A DNA stretch of 10,380 bases from DASSHC01 sp035693105 (GCA_035693105.1 DASSHC010000279.1:1-10380); one strand, 5' to 3'. Shown: positions 1 through 5,855, counted from the stretch's first letter. Numbers and translations are program-made. Notes: generated from the sequence alone by a model not told the origin.

Positions 1-209
1 GCCGTGGTCGGTGCGCTGGTCGCTGCCGGCGCCTCGGTGCTGGTCGAGCTGCTGCCGCCGCAGGCGGCCACGGCCAGCGCGACGGCCGTGGCGCCACCGG
101 CCGCGCCGACGATCCTGAGGAAGCTGCGGCGGTTCATGCCGGCAGCCTCGAAGCGCTCGTTCATCAAGCGCAACTGCTCGGCATCTTCCCACCATTTGAG
201 GTTGACCAT
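1..209 (-). CDS. ABC transporter substrate-binding lipoprotein (peptide type), N-terminal part
   Basis: This gene is cut by the left edge; only about 70 residues are visible. The sequence shows an ATG at 209 preceded by a strong ribosome site (GAGGAGGAGA, GGAGG at 217-221, 7 nt spacing). After a charged leader of about 24 residues comes a twin-arginine-like motif, NRRSFLR (residues 26-32), then an Ala/Val/Gly-rich hydrophobic stretch and a lipobox VAAC with Cys50. A Ser/Thr/Ala-rich linker of the kind seen in lipoproteins follows. This predicts Tat export and lipid anchoring outside the membrane. The binding domain is off the window, so substrate binding is inferred from its place directly downstream of two peptide permease genes on the same strand. 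The family usually delivers di- or oligopeptides, or related solutes such as nickel complexes, to DppB/DppC-type permeases. The 140-bp gap to the permease gene leaves room for separate control. Starts at Met16 or Met25 are possible but lack the ribosome site. Confidence 0.8.
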   Translation of the reverse strand, partial: MVNLKWWEDAEQLRLMNERFEAAGMNRRSFLRIVGAAGGATAVALAVAACGGSSSTSTEAPAATSAPTT

Positions 210-224
210 ATCGTCTCCTCCTCG

Positions 225-250
225 CGCGCCACCGGTCTCACCGGGGCGCG
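225..250 (-). promoter_or_regulatory. Stem-loop immediately upstream of the binding-protein ribosome site
   Basis: CGCGCC (225-230) pairs with GGCGCG (245-250), and CCGG (232-235) pairs with CCGG (241-244). One unpaired base lies at 231 and the loop is 5 nt. The stem has 10 GC pairs and ends only 1-2 nt before the ribosome site (214-223) of the lipoprotein gene. In binding-protein transporter operons, intercistronic hairpins are known to stabilise one segment of the mRNA, so that the binding protein is made in excess of the permeases. That role here is inference. There is no T-run, so a simple intrinsic terminator is less likely. Confidence 0.45.
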
Positions 251-349
251 ATCAACCTGACACAACCCTCACGGGGATCCCCACAAGTGACGGCTCCTGC
301 CGCGCGATGACCTCCTCCTCCTAGTTGAGCCGTTCCGCTGGCACCGGCA

Positions 350-1303
350 CTAGCGCCGCTGCATGCGCGGATCGAGCGCGTCGCGCAGACCGTCGCCGAA
401 GAAGGTGAACGAGAGCATGACCAGGGCGATCATGACGGCCGGCAAGACGGCCAGGAACCAGTACGACTGCACGTTGGCGAAGTACTGGCCGACCATCTGG
501 CCCCAGCTCGGCCGTGGCGGGGGTACGCCGACGCCGATGAAGCTGAGACCGGCCTCAGTGAAGATCGCCTGGGGAATGCCGAAGGTGATCGCCACGATGA
601 TCGGGGTGAGCGCGTTGGGCAGCAGGTGGCGCGTGATCAGGCGCCAGGGGCCGGCGCCGGCCGCCCGGGCGGCCTGCACGAAGTCCTTCTCACGCAGCGA
701 GAGGAACTCGGCGCGCGTCAGGCGCGCCAGGGTGACCCAGGCGGTGAAGCCGATAGCCAGGAAGATGTTGGTCAGACCCGGGCCGCGCCAGGCCATGATC
801 AGGATCACGAAAAGGAGCGAGGGAAAGGCGTACATGACGTCGACGAAGCGCATCAGCGCGGTGTCGACCTTGCCGCCGGCGTAGCCGGCGATCGAGCCGA
901 TCGGCACGCCGATGACGAGGACGATGAACTGGGCGCCGAGGCCGACCAGCATCGAGACCTGCGCGCCGTAGATCAGCCGGCTGAGAAAGTCGCGCCCCAG
1001 CTCATCGGTCCCCAGCCAGTGCGCGGCGCTGGGGAACTCGTTGATGGCGGCGAAGTCCGGCTGGGCGTAGGGCTCCGGGGCCACGATGGAGGCGAAGACC
1101 GCCATCCCGACGATAATCAAGATCACGATCGCGCCGGCCAAGGCGAGCTTGTTCTGGATCAGGCGATGGAACGCGTCGCGCCAGAGCGTGCGGTGCTGGT
1201 GGCCGGCGGCGCTGAGCGCCAGGGCGCCGGACGCGACCTCGGCCTGTTTGACCTCAAGCTGGCTTAAGTCCTGGGCCTGCGGTTTGTCCAAAGCATCCAT
1301 CAT
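350..1303 (-). CDS. ABC transporter permease, DppC/OppC family
   Basis: This is an inner-membrane permease subunit of a peptide-type importer, forming a heterodimeric channel with the preceding DppB-like subunit. It has 317 residues, slightly longer than usual because of a soluble N-terminal stretch of about 45 residues. The first membrane segment is at about 52-74. The family signature HWLGTDELGRD is at 95-105, five further hydrophobic segments follow, and the ATPase-contact (EAA) loop runs from about 208 to 235 (FVQAARAAGAG...LLPN). The C-terminus GDGLRDALDPR is typical of DppC. The start is ambiguous: two ATGs lie in tandem (1303 and 1300). The ribosome site AGGAG (1307-1311) overlaps the stop codon of the upstream gene and leaves 3 nt to the first ATG but 6 nt to the second, so translation probably begins at 1300. 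Six bases separate it from the upstream stop, implying translational coupling. The substrate cannot be fixed from sequence; nickel or opine uptake is possible. Confidence 0.93.
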   Translation of the reverse strand: MMDALDKPQAQDLSQLEVKQAEVASGALALSAAGHQHRTLWRDAFHRLIQNKLALAGAIVILIIVGMAVFASIVAPEPYAQPDFAAINEFPSAAHWLGTDELGRDFLSRLIYGAQVSMLVGLGAQFIVLVIGVPIGSIAGYAGGKVDTALMRFVDVMYAFPSLLFVILIMAWRGPGLTNIFLAIGFTAWVTLARLTRAEFLSLREKDFVQAARAAGAGPWRLITRHLLPNALTPIIVAITFGIPQAIFTEAGLSFIGVGVPPPRPSWGQMVGQYFANVQSYWFLAVLPAVMIALVMLSFTFFGDGLRDALDPRMQRR

Positions 1304-1309
1304 GCGCTC

Positions 1310-2242
1310 CTAGCTCAGGCGAATACGCGGGTCGACAAAGCCGTAGCCAAGATCGACAACCAGGTTCATGACGGCCAGGAAGACGCCGTAGAGCAGGATC
1401 ACCGCCATGATCATCGGGTAGTCGCGGTTGATCATGCTGGTGACGAAGTACTGCCCCATCCCCGGCACGCGGAAGATCGTCTCGACGAAGAAGGAGCCGG
1501 TGCCGATGGCCGCGAACATCGGGCCGAGGATCGTCAGCGGCGGGATCAACCCATTCTTGACCGCGTGGGCGATCACGACTTTCGAGGGGGCAAGCCCCTT
1601 CGCCTGGGCGGTGCGGATGTAGTCCTGCCGCAGCACCTCGACCATGCTGGAGCGGGTGTAGCGCGCCAGGATGCCGAGCGGGCCGAGGCCGAGGGCCAGC
1701 GCCGGCATGATCCAATCCGCCGGGCCATTCCAGCCGCCGGTGTGCGGCAGAATGTGTAAGACGAGCACGAAGAGCACGATCATGAAGAGGCCGAGCACGA
1801 AATTCGGCACGGCCACCCCGAGCGTCGCCAGGAAGCTCGACAGGTAGTCGATCGGGCCGTTCTGATTGACCGCGGCCAGAATGCCGAGCGGGACGCCGAC
1901 GATGATCGCGAGGCCGAGCGCCATCAGACCAAGCTCGAGCGAGACGGGGAAGGTGTGGCGGAGGATATCGGAGACTTCACGTGTGCGGTTGACGTAGGAG
2001 GTGCCGAAGTCGAAGTGGATACCTTTCCAGAGGAAGGTGACGTACTGCTGCCAGAGGGGTTTATCCAGGCCCCAGGCGTGTTTCAGATTCTCCTGCGCGC
2101 CAGGGGGGAGCGGGTTGGCGTTGGCGGCCATCGGCTGAAGTGGGCTGCCCGGCGTCGCGTGCATCAAGGCGAAGGTGATCAGCGACATCGCCAGGATGGT
2201 CGGCACCAACCAGATTAGCCGCCGAGCAATGAATCGACCCAT
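1310..2242 (-). CDS. ABC transporter permease, DppB/OppB family
   Basis: This is the first gene of the transporter operon and encodes the partner permease of the DppC-like subunit. It has 310 residues, normal for the family. The N-terminus MGRFIARRLIWLVPTIL is typical, with membrane segment 1 at about 9-28. An external region carrying GLDKPLWQQY (58-67) follows, then five more hydrophobic segments. The EAA loop is at about 208-235 (YIRTAQAKGLAPSK...NGLIPPL), and the conserved ending is DLGYGFVDPRIRLS. The ATG at 2242 is preceded by GGAAGGA (2252-2258) at 9 nt. A TTGACA promoter lies about 100 nt upstream. The order B, C, binding protein differs from the common A-B-C-D-F layout; the ATPase genes may lie past the left edge or elsewhere. 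Peptide import is the default reading. Confidence 0.94.
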   Translation of the reverse strand: MGRFIARRLIWLVPTILAMSLITFALMHATPGSPLQPMAANANPLPPGAQENLKHAWGLDKPLWQQYVTFLWKGIHFDFGTSYVNRTREVSDILRHTFPVSLELGLMALGLAIIVGVPLGILAAVNQNGPIDYLSSFLATLGVAVPNFVLGLFMIVLFVLVLHILPHTGGWNGPADWIMPALALGLGPLGILARYTRSSMVEVLRQDYIRTAQAKGLAPSKVVIAHAVKNGLIPPLTILGPMFAAIGTGSFFVETIFRVPGMGQYFVTSMINRDYPMIMAVILLYGVFLAVMNLVVDLGYGFVDPRIRLS

Positions 2243-2345
2243 CGCTACGTGTCCTTCCGGAACGACCGCCGGTGCGCTGCCTACGCCGCTACGACCGAAG
2301 ACACACTCGACCGTTGGCTGATCCGTAAATCCTTGAAGTGCTGCG

Positions 2346-2375
2346 AGCGTAACATCGTCACCGGCACTCTGTCAA
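2346..2375 (-). promoter_or_regulatory. Probable sigma70-type promoter of the peptide transporter operon
   Basis: Reading the minus strand, a perfect -35 hexamer TTGACA (2375-2370) is followed by 18 nt and then TACGCT (2351-2346). The latter carries an extended -10 TG at 2354-2353. Transcription would begin near 2340, giving a leader of about 98 nt. A second TTGACAG lies 25 bp further upstream (from 2400), without a convincing -10 of its own. The -35 is an exact consensus; the -10 is weaker. Confidence 0.5.
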
Positions 2376-2456
2376 CAAATTCACAAGACCGGGCTGTCAA
2401 ACGGATCGTCTCGGCCCCGGCATCACCGATTGGAGGCTTCTCCCAATATACGACGA

Positions 2457-2479
2457 AAGGGAGCCGTTTGGCTCCCCTT
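2457..2479 (-). terminator. Probable terminator of the ferredoxin-NADP reductase gene
   Basis: GGGAGCC (2459-2465) and GGCTCCC (2470-2476) form a perfect 7-bp stem with a 4-nt loop. AA/TT flanks can extend it around one bulged base. On the minus strand the stem is followed by TTTC, a short T-run. It sits about 40 nt past the reductase stop (2518) and ahead of the transporter promoter, where a terminator is expected. The T-run is short, so termination may be partial. Confidence 0.55.
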
Positions 2480-2517
2480 CTCCCGAATTTATTCCCGACT
2501 TTGGGTGGAATCTCCGG

Positions 2518-3540
2518 CTAGGACTCGCGCTTGCGCTCGCGCCGCTCCATCAGGTTGGTCGAGTGGCCGGCATCGAGCCGCGCCTTGGGGTCGATGTAGG
2601 TGACGGCGTGGTTGACGGCGATGACCGCCTCGGCGGCCCCGGTGGCGATCAGCTTGAATTTGACCGGGTGGGTGATGATGTCGCCGGCAGCGAAGACGCC
2701 GGGGATGCCGGTCTCCATCGTCAGCGGGTCGACCACGATCATGTTGCGCTCGATCGCGAAGCCCCACTCCTTGAGGGGGCCGAGGTTGCCGCCGAAACCG
2801 ATGGCCACGATCAGGGCCTGCGCCGGCACGCGGTGCTCCTCGCCGGTGCGCGTGTGCTGGAAGGCAATCTCCTCCAGGTGGCCGTTGCCGCGCGCCTCCT
2901 TGACCTCGTAGAAGGGATAGTAGAGCTGGGCCGCCGAGGCCTCCAGATCGGCCACCGACTTCTCGTGCGCGCGGAACTTGCTGCGGTGGATCACGGTGAG
3001 TTGGCGCGCCAGCGGCGCGACCGCCAGCGCCCAGTCGACCGCCGAGTCGCCGCCGCCGACGATCACCACGTCCTTCTCGCGGAACTGCTCCAGGTCGCGC
3101 ACGAAGTAGTGCACGCCCTTGCCCTCCAGCTCGTTGACCCCGGGCGCCTCCAGCCGCTTGGGCTCGAAGGCGCCGACGCCGGCCGCGATCAGCACCGTGC
3201 GCGACCAGTGCTCGGCCTTGCTGGTGACCAGACGCAGGAGCTGCTCGTCCTCCAGCCGCTCCAGCAGGCGTACCTCCTCGCCAAGCGCGGCGATGGCGCC
3301 GGTCGAGAGCCCCTGCTCGGCCGCACCGGTGACGTACTCCTTGGCCAGGATCTTGGGGATGCCGGCGACATCGTAGATGTACTTTTCGGGGTAGACGGCG
3401 ATGAGCTGGCCGCCCAGCTCCTCCAGGCTGTCGATGATCTTGGTGCGCAGCCCGCGCATGCCGGCGTAGAAGGCGGCGAAGAGGCCGATCGGTCCCCCGC
3501 CGATGATGGTCATGTCGAAGATCTCGCGGGTCTCCCCCAC
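2518..3540 (-). CDS. Ferredoxin/flavodoxin--NADP(+) reductase, type 2 (YumC-like)
   Basis: This cytoplasmic FAD enzyme should pass electrons between NADPH and ferredoxin or flavodoxin. The fold is that of thioredoxin reductase. The FAD site is IIGGGPIGL (12-20), followed by GGQL (43-46) and YPEKYIYD (50-57). The NADPH site is VGGGDSAVDWAL (161-172), with IHRSKFR (184-190) likely contacting the 2'-phosphate, and AAGD near 284-287 closes the FAD site. Where thioredoxin reductase has its CxxC between GKGV and the NADPH motif, this protein reads GKGVHYFVRDLEQF with no cysteines, and its C-terminal extension matches the YumC type. The start is placed at GTG 3540 (340 aa): AGGAGGAG (3548-3555) sits 7 nt upstream, and the N-terminus then matches family length. 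An in-frame GTG at 3576 would add 12 residues but puts the ribosome site inside the gene. It is transcribed divergently from the aminotransferase. No ferredoxin is visible nearby. Confidence 0.93.
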   Translation of the reverse strand: MGETREIFDMTIIGGGPIGLFAAFYAGMRGLRTKIIDSLEELGGQLIAVYPEKYIYDVAGIPKILAKEYVTGAAEQGLSTGAIAALGEEVRLLERLEDEQLLRLVTSKAEHWSRTVLIAAGVGAFEPKRLEAPGVNELEGKGVHYFVRDLEQFREKDVVIVGGGDSAVDWALAVAPLARQLTVIHRSKFRAHEKSVADLEASAAQLYYPFYEVKEARGNGHLEEIAFQHTRTGEEHRVPAQALIVAIGFGGNLGPLKEWGFAIERNMIVVDPLTMETGIPGVFAAGDIITHPVKFKLIATGAAEAVIAVNHAVTYIDPKARLDAGHSTNLMERRERKRES

Positions 3541-3635
3541 GGCCGCACTCCTCCTGCTTGGGTTGCACGCGCGCACCCAGCCGGAGCGGCACGCCGCAAC
3601 CCATCGCTCGTCGTGCCCGGCTGGTGTTAACGCTG

Positions 3636-3641
3636 ATTATA
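3636..3641 (-). promoter_or_regulatory. Candidate -10 box for the reductase gene
   Basis: A perfect TATAAT on the minus strand lies in the divergent intergenic region, about 95 nt before the reductase GTG. The -35 position is GC-rich and poor (CGGACG at 16 nt, sharing only GAC with consensus). TATAAT is rare by chance in DNA this rich in GC, and the position is sensible. Confidence 0.45.
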
Positions 3642-3676
3642 CAGGCAGATTCCCGCGCGTCCGCGCCGGAGCGCGC

Positions 3677-3682
3677 TACAAT
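3677..3682 (+). promoter_or_regulatory. Candidate -10 box for the aminotransferase gene
   Basis: TACAAT, within GCTACAAT, lies 48 nt before the GTG start at 3730. No recognisable -35 is present, and an imperfect GC hairpin covers about 3654-3676 immediately upstream. Similar GCTAYNNT boxes precede the plus-strand genes at 5856 and 10307, which supports its reality. It is 36 bp from the divergent -10 of the reductase gene, so the two promoters could interfere or share a regulator. Confidence 0.45.
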
Positions 3683-3729
3683 TGCCCCGCTGACACGTGC
3701 GATCGCACACGACGCCGAAAGGGGAGACT

Positions 3730-4947
3730 GTGACCGATACCGCCAACCGAACGGTCGAGTCGCTGCTGAGCAGCCGGGCACAGCGCATCGGCGGCGGGCG
3801 CCTGGGCAACCCGCGCGCCTCCGCCAACCTGATCTCGTTCGTGGCCGGCTTCCCGGACCCCGGCAGCCTGCCCAAGCGCGACATCACCGAGGCCACGCGG
3901 GTGGCGCTGGAGCGCGACGGCGAGTGGGCGCTGCAGTACGGGGCCGGGCGCGGCTACCCGGATCTGGTGCGCGAGCTGCTGACCAAGCTGAAGCGCGACC
4001 AGGGGATCGAGGCCGGCGAGGAGAACGTGCTGATCACCGCCGGGGCCGGCCAGGCGCTGGGGTTGATCTGCGAGGCGCTCTGTGACCCGGGCGACGTGAT
4101 CCTGAGCGAGGAGCCGACCTGGTCGGGCGCGGTGCACGCCTTCCGCCGGGTGGCGGCCGAGGTGGTGCCGGTGCCGCTCGACGCCGAGGGGACCGACACG
4201 GCCGCGCTGGAGGCGACGCTGGCGCGGCTGGCGGCCGCGGGCCGCGCGCCCAAGCTCCTCTACATGATCCCGACCTTCCAGAACCCGACCGGCGTGACCA
4301 CCACACTGGCGCGGCGTGAGCAGATCATCGCGCTGTCGCGGCAATATGGCTTCTTCATCGTCGAGGACGACGCCTACTTCGACCTGCGCTTCGAGGGGGC
4401 GCGGGTGCCGACGCTCTACTCGCTGGCGCCCGACCGGGTGGCCTACCTGGGCACCTTCTCCAAGATCATGGCGGCCGGGATGCGGCTGGGCTGGATCGTG
4501 GCCTCGCCTGAGCTGATCGCGGCCTGCGCCGCCTTCAAGTCGGAGGGCGGCACCAGCGCCTTCGCCGGCGCGGTGGCCGCCGCCTTCTGCTCCAGCGGCA
4601 CGCTGGTCGAGCACATCGGCGAGCTGAAGTCGCTCTACCACCGCCGCCGCGACGTGATGCTTCAGACACTGGCCGAGACGATGCCGGAGGGCGTGCGCTG
4701 GAGCCGGCCGGAGGGCGGTTTCTTCATCTGGTTGACGCTGCCGGACGGGGTGGATGCAGCCGCGATGGCAGAAAAGGCTCAGGAGCGGGGGATGCAGTAC
4801 CTGCCCGGCACGGCCTGCCACTTTGGCGGGCGCGGCCAGCAGACGATCCGCCTCTCCTACTCCTTCGCCGACGACGAGCAGATCCGCCAGGGGATCGCGA
4901 TCCTGGCCGGGCTGATTCGGGAGGAGCTGCCGGTCGCGGCGGGGTAA
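3730..4947 (+). CDS. PLP-dependent aminotransferase, class I/II (LysN / 2-aminoadipate-like)
   Basis: This cytoplasmic enzyme transfers amino groups between an amino acid and a 2-oxo acid using pyridoxal phosphate. It is 405 residues, matching the 2-aminoadipate/aromatic/branched-chain group, which resembles the catalytic half of MocR regulators; no helix-turn-helix is present. Visible motifs are FVAGFPDPGSLP near the N-terminus, the phosphate-site region LQYGAGRGYPDL and ITAGAGQALGL, and FQNPTG. D213 in DDAYF pairs with the pyridine nitrogen, Lys245 in GTFSKIMAAGMRLGW forms the Schiff base, and the carboxylate-binding Arg is in IRLSYSF. The start GTG 3730 follows AAAGGGGAG (3718-3726), a 3-nt gap from GGAG or 5 nt from GGGG. 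An in-frame GTG at 3697 would add 11 residues and swallow the ribosome site. The substrate could be 2-aminoadipate, Leu, Val or aromatic amino acids; sequence alone does not decide. The gene stands alone on its strand. Confidence 0.92.
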   Translation: MTDTANRTVESLLSSRAQRIGGGRLGNPRASANLISFVAGFPDPGSLPKRDITEATRVALERDGEWALQYGAGRGYPDLVRELLTKLKRDQGIEAGEENVLITAGAGQALGLICEALCDPGDVILSEEPTWSGAVHAFRRVAAEVVPVPLDAEGTDTAALEATLARLAAAGRAPKLLYMIPTFQNPTGVTTTLARREQIIALSRQYGFFIVEDDAYFDLRFEGARVPTLYSLAPDRVAYLGTFSKIMAAGMRLGWIVASPELIAACAAFKSEGGTSAFAGAVAAAFCSSGTLVEHIGELKSLYHRRRDVMLQTLAETMPEGVRWSRPEGGFFIWLTLPDGVDAAAMAEKAQERGMQYLPGTACHFGGRGQQTIRLSYSFADDEQIRQGIAILAGLIREELPVAAG

Positions 4948-4993
4948 GGGGCCGCGCGAGCACGGGAAGACGCTCACGTCTAATCCCTGTTCA

Positions 4994-5014
4994 AGACCGC
5001 AGGTCCAGCGGTCT
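4994..5014 (+). terminator. Possible terminator hairpin after the aminotransferase
   Basis: AGACCGC (4994-5000) and GCGGTCT (5008-5014) form a perfect 7-bp stem with a 7-nt loop, about 45 nt past the stop at 4947. A smaller hairpin, AGACG/CGTCT with a 4-nt loop, lies just before it (4968-4981). Neither is followed by a T-run, so factor-dependent or structure-assisted ending is the most that can be claimed. Confidence 0.35.
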
Positions 5015-5051
5015 CCCTGGATGTTCGGCACTTGGGCATGCAAGGGCGTTT

Positions 5052-5361
5052 GTTGAGGCTTGCCTTTCGTCGCGGAGCCTTGGTGCCGCTCGTCGCGCGG
5101 GGTTAAAACCACCGCGCTAACCAGACGAAGCCCACTGAAGGGGCTGGGTTTTGGCGTGGTGGTGGTTCAGCCTCGGTCGGCTACCGTCAGTCGTGGTCGC
5201 CCTTGTTCCAACGTGGCCCGCGACTGATGCTAACGACGAACGTTCGATCTACGACACGCTGAAGCTCAGCCCCTTCAGTGGGCTTCGCATTGTTAGCGCT
5301 GCGGCTTTAGCCCGGCGCGACGAGCGGCACCCAAGTTCCACCGAAGAAGACAAACCTCGAC
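5052..5361. repeat. Long imperfect palindrome with REP-like hairpins
   Basis: This fills most of the 497-bp convergent gap (4948-5444). Core arms 5082-5146 and 5267-5331 are inverted copies of each other, identical at 57 of 65 positions by eye. Weaker similarity continues outward to about 5052/5361 and inward to about 5158/5255. A further TCAGTCG/CGACTGA pair (5187-5193 and 5221-5227) has almost the same centre, near 5207. So it behaves as one palindrome. Each core arm contains its own hairpins: a GC stem closed by a TAAA loop (5095-5117 on the left), and AGCCC/GGGCT around a 7-nt loop. In the TAAA hairpin the arms differ by a compensating change, T-A in one and C-G in the other. No open reading frame fits it. 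Motifs of the AAGCCC...TGAAG...GGGCT kind recall dispersed palindromic repeats of Chloroflexota; I cannot verify that here. Confidence 0.8.
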
Positions 5362-5386
5362 GGATTCCGCGGTGCAGCACAGGAAC

Positions 5387-5414
5387 AGGCGGCACGAGCA
5401 ACCTCGCGCCGCCT
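5387..5414 (-). terminator. Strong hairpin past the small gene, probable terminator
   Basis: AGGCGGC (5387-5393) pairs with GCCGCCT (5408-5414), and CGAG (5395-5398) pairs with CTCG (5403-5406), around a 4-nt loop. The one imperfect pair (5394/5407) is a G-U wobble in minus-strand RNA but an A-C mismatch in plus-strand RNA. The structure therefore favours the minus-strand transcript. It starts 30 nt past the stop of the small gene (5445). No T-run follows. Confidence 0.5.
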
Positions 5415-5444
5415 CAGGTGACATCTCCTACTCGCGTGGGTGGG

Positions 5445-5687
5445 TTACTTGCCGCCCTGCTGCAGCCGCTTGGTCAGCATGGTGCGCAGCTTGTGCACGC
5501 TCTGCGTGTCCTGCTGGCGGAGTTGATTCAGGAAGCTGGTCACCTCCTGGTCGTTGGCGTCCTCGGCGTCCTCCAGATAGACGTCGATGGCCGAGATCGC
5601 CTCCAGCTTGTTGGTCAGCAGGTTCATCACGTCGTAGGTCACGTCGGAGATGCCGGTTTCCTGGGCGGTTGGTGATTCGTTCTGCAT
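5445..5687 (-). CDS. Small acidic helical protein of unknown function (80 aa)
   Basis: I do not recognise a named family. The start is clear: ATG 5687 is preceded by AAGGAGG (5696-5702) at 8 nt. An in-frame ATG at 5714 lies upstream of that ribosome site and is unlikely. After a polar N-terminus (1-15) the protein looks like a two-helix hairpin, about 16-44 and 47-75, with the turn near DANDQE. The first helix is rich in Glu/Asp (E29, D35, E39, D40, E42, D43). The second holds D60 and H65 in QQDTQSVHKLR, followed by a basic tail. The acidic helix plus Asp/His helix loosely recalls small ferritin-like or encapsulated-ferritin proteins, but the usual ExxH pair reads QxxH, so metal binding is only a guess. 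There is no signal peptide, membrane segment or cysteine. It is monocistronic, divergent from the FAH gene, and followed by a strong hairpin and the long palindrome. Confidence 0.8.
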   Translation of the reverse strand: MQNESPTAQETGISDVTYDVMNLLTNKLEAISAIDVYLEDAEDANDQEVTSFLNQLRQQDTQSVHKLRTMLTKRLQQGGK

Positions 5688-5702
5688 GGATGTTGCCTCC
5701 TT

Positions 5703-5721
5703 ACGGTCGAACAATAACCGT
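5703..5721. promoter_or_regulatory. Short inverted repeat before the small gene's ribosome site
   Basis: ACGGT (5703-5707) and ACCGT (5717-5721) flank 9 nt. The repeat abuts AAGGAGG of the small minus-strand gene (5696-5702). It could be a weak hairpin in its leader or an operator half-site pair. Five base pairs can arise by chance. Confidence 0.2.
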
Positions 5722-5778
5722 CACCCCAACGAGCTTGCACAATCCCTGCCAAACAGCCGCGGCCTGGCCCCGGTCTGC

Positions 5779-5784
5779 TACCAT
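5779..5784 (+). promoter_or_regulatory. Candidate extended -10 box for the FAH-HD-MFS cluster
   Basis: TGCTACCAT gives a TGn extended -10 with TACCAT at 5779-5784, 72 nt before the ATG at 5856. No good -35 is seen. The context GCTACCATAGCCGG closely resembles GCTATCCTAGGCCGG before the gene at 10307, which suggests both are real promoters of one type. Confidence 0.4.
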
Positions 5785-5855
5785 AGCCGGACGGAGCCGC
5801 ACGGCCCGCCGGGGCGCGGGCACGCGCGGGCAAGGCGAAGGGAGGCACGGCGACG

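Noticed and set aside
4..324. Plus-strand open frame at the left edge
   Set aside because: The minus strand here encodes a lipoprotein N-terminus with twin-arginine and lipobox motifs and a strong ribosome site. The plus frame has none of these.
2430..2446. Hairpin TTGGAG...CTCCCAA upstream of the transporter promoter
   Set aside because: A six-pair stem with a bulge, no T-run and no clear position relative to a gene; likely chance next to the better terminator at 2457-2479.
2518..3540. Thioredoxin reductase
   Set aside because: The redox CxxC expected before the NADPH motif is absent, and the C-terminal extension fits the YumC-type ferredoxin-NADP reductase.
2563..3630. Plus-strand open frame opposite the ferredoxin-NADP reductase
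   Set aside because: It is an antisense shadow of a gene with clear FAD and NADPH motifs. Its composition is Asp/Gly/Val/Leu-repetitive, as expected from reverse reading.
3676..5112. Long minus-strand open frame (478 codons) opposite the aminotransferase
   Set aside because: It lies almost wholly antisense to a gene with intact PLP motifs, and its translation is Arg/Gly/His-rich with no domain. Such frames are expected in DNA this rich in GC.
5151..5675. Plus-strand open frame crossing the palindrome and the small gene
   Set aside because: It runs through the inverted repeat and antisense to the small minus-strand gene, which has the better ribosome site. The translation shows no protein-like pattern.
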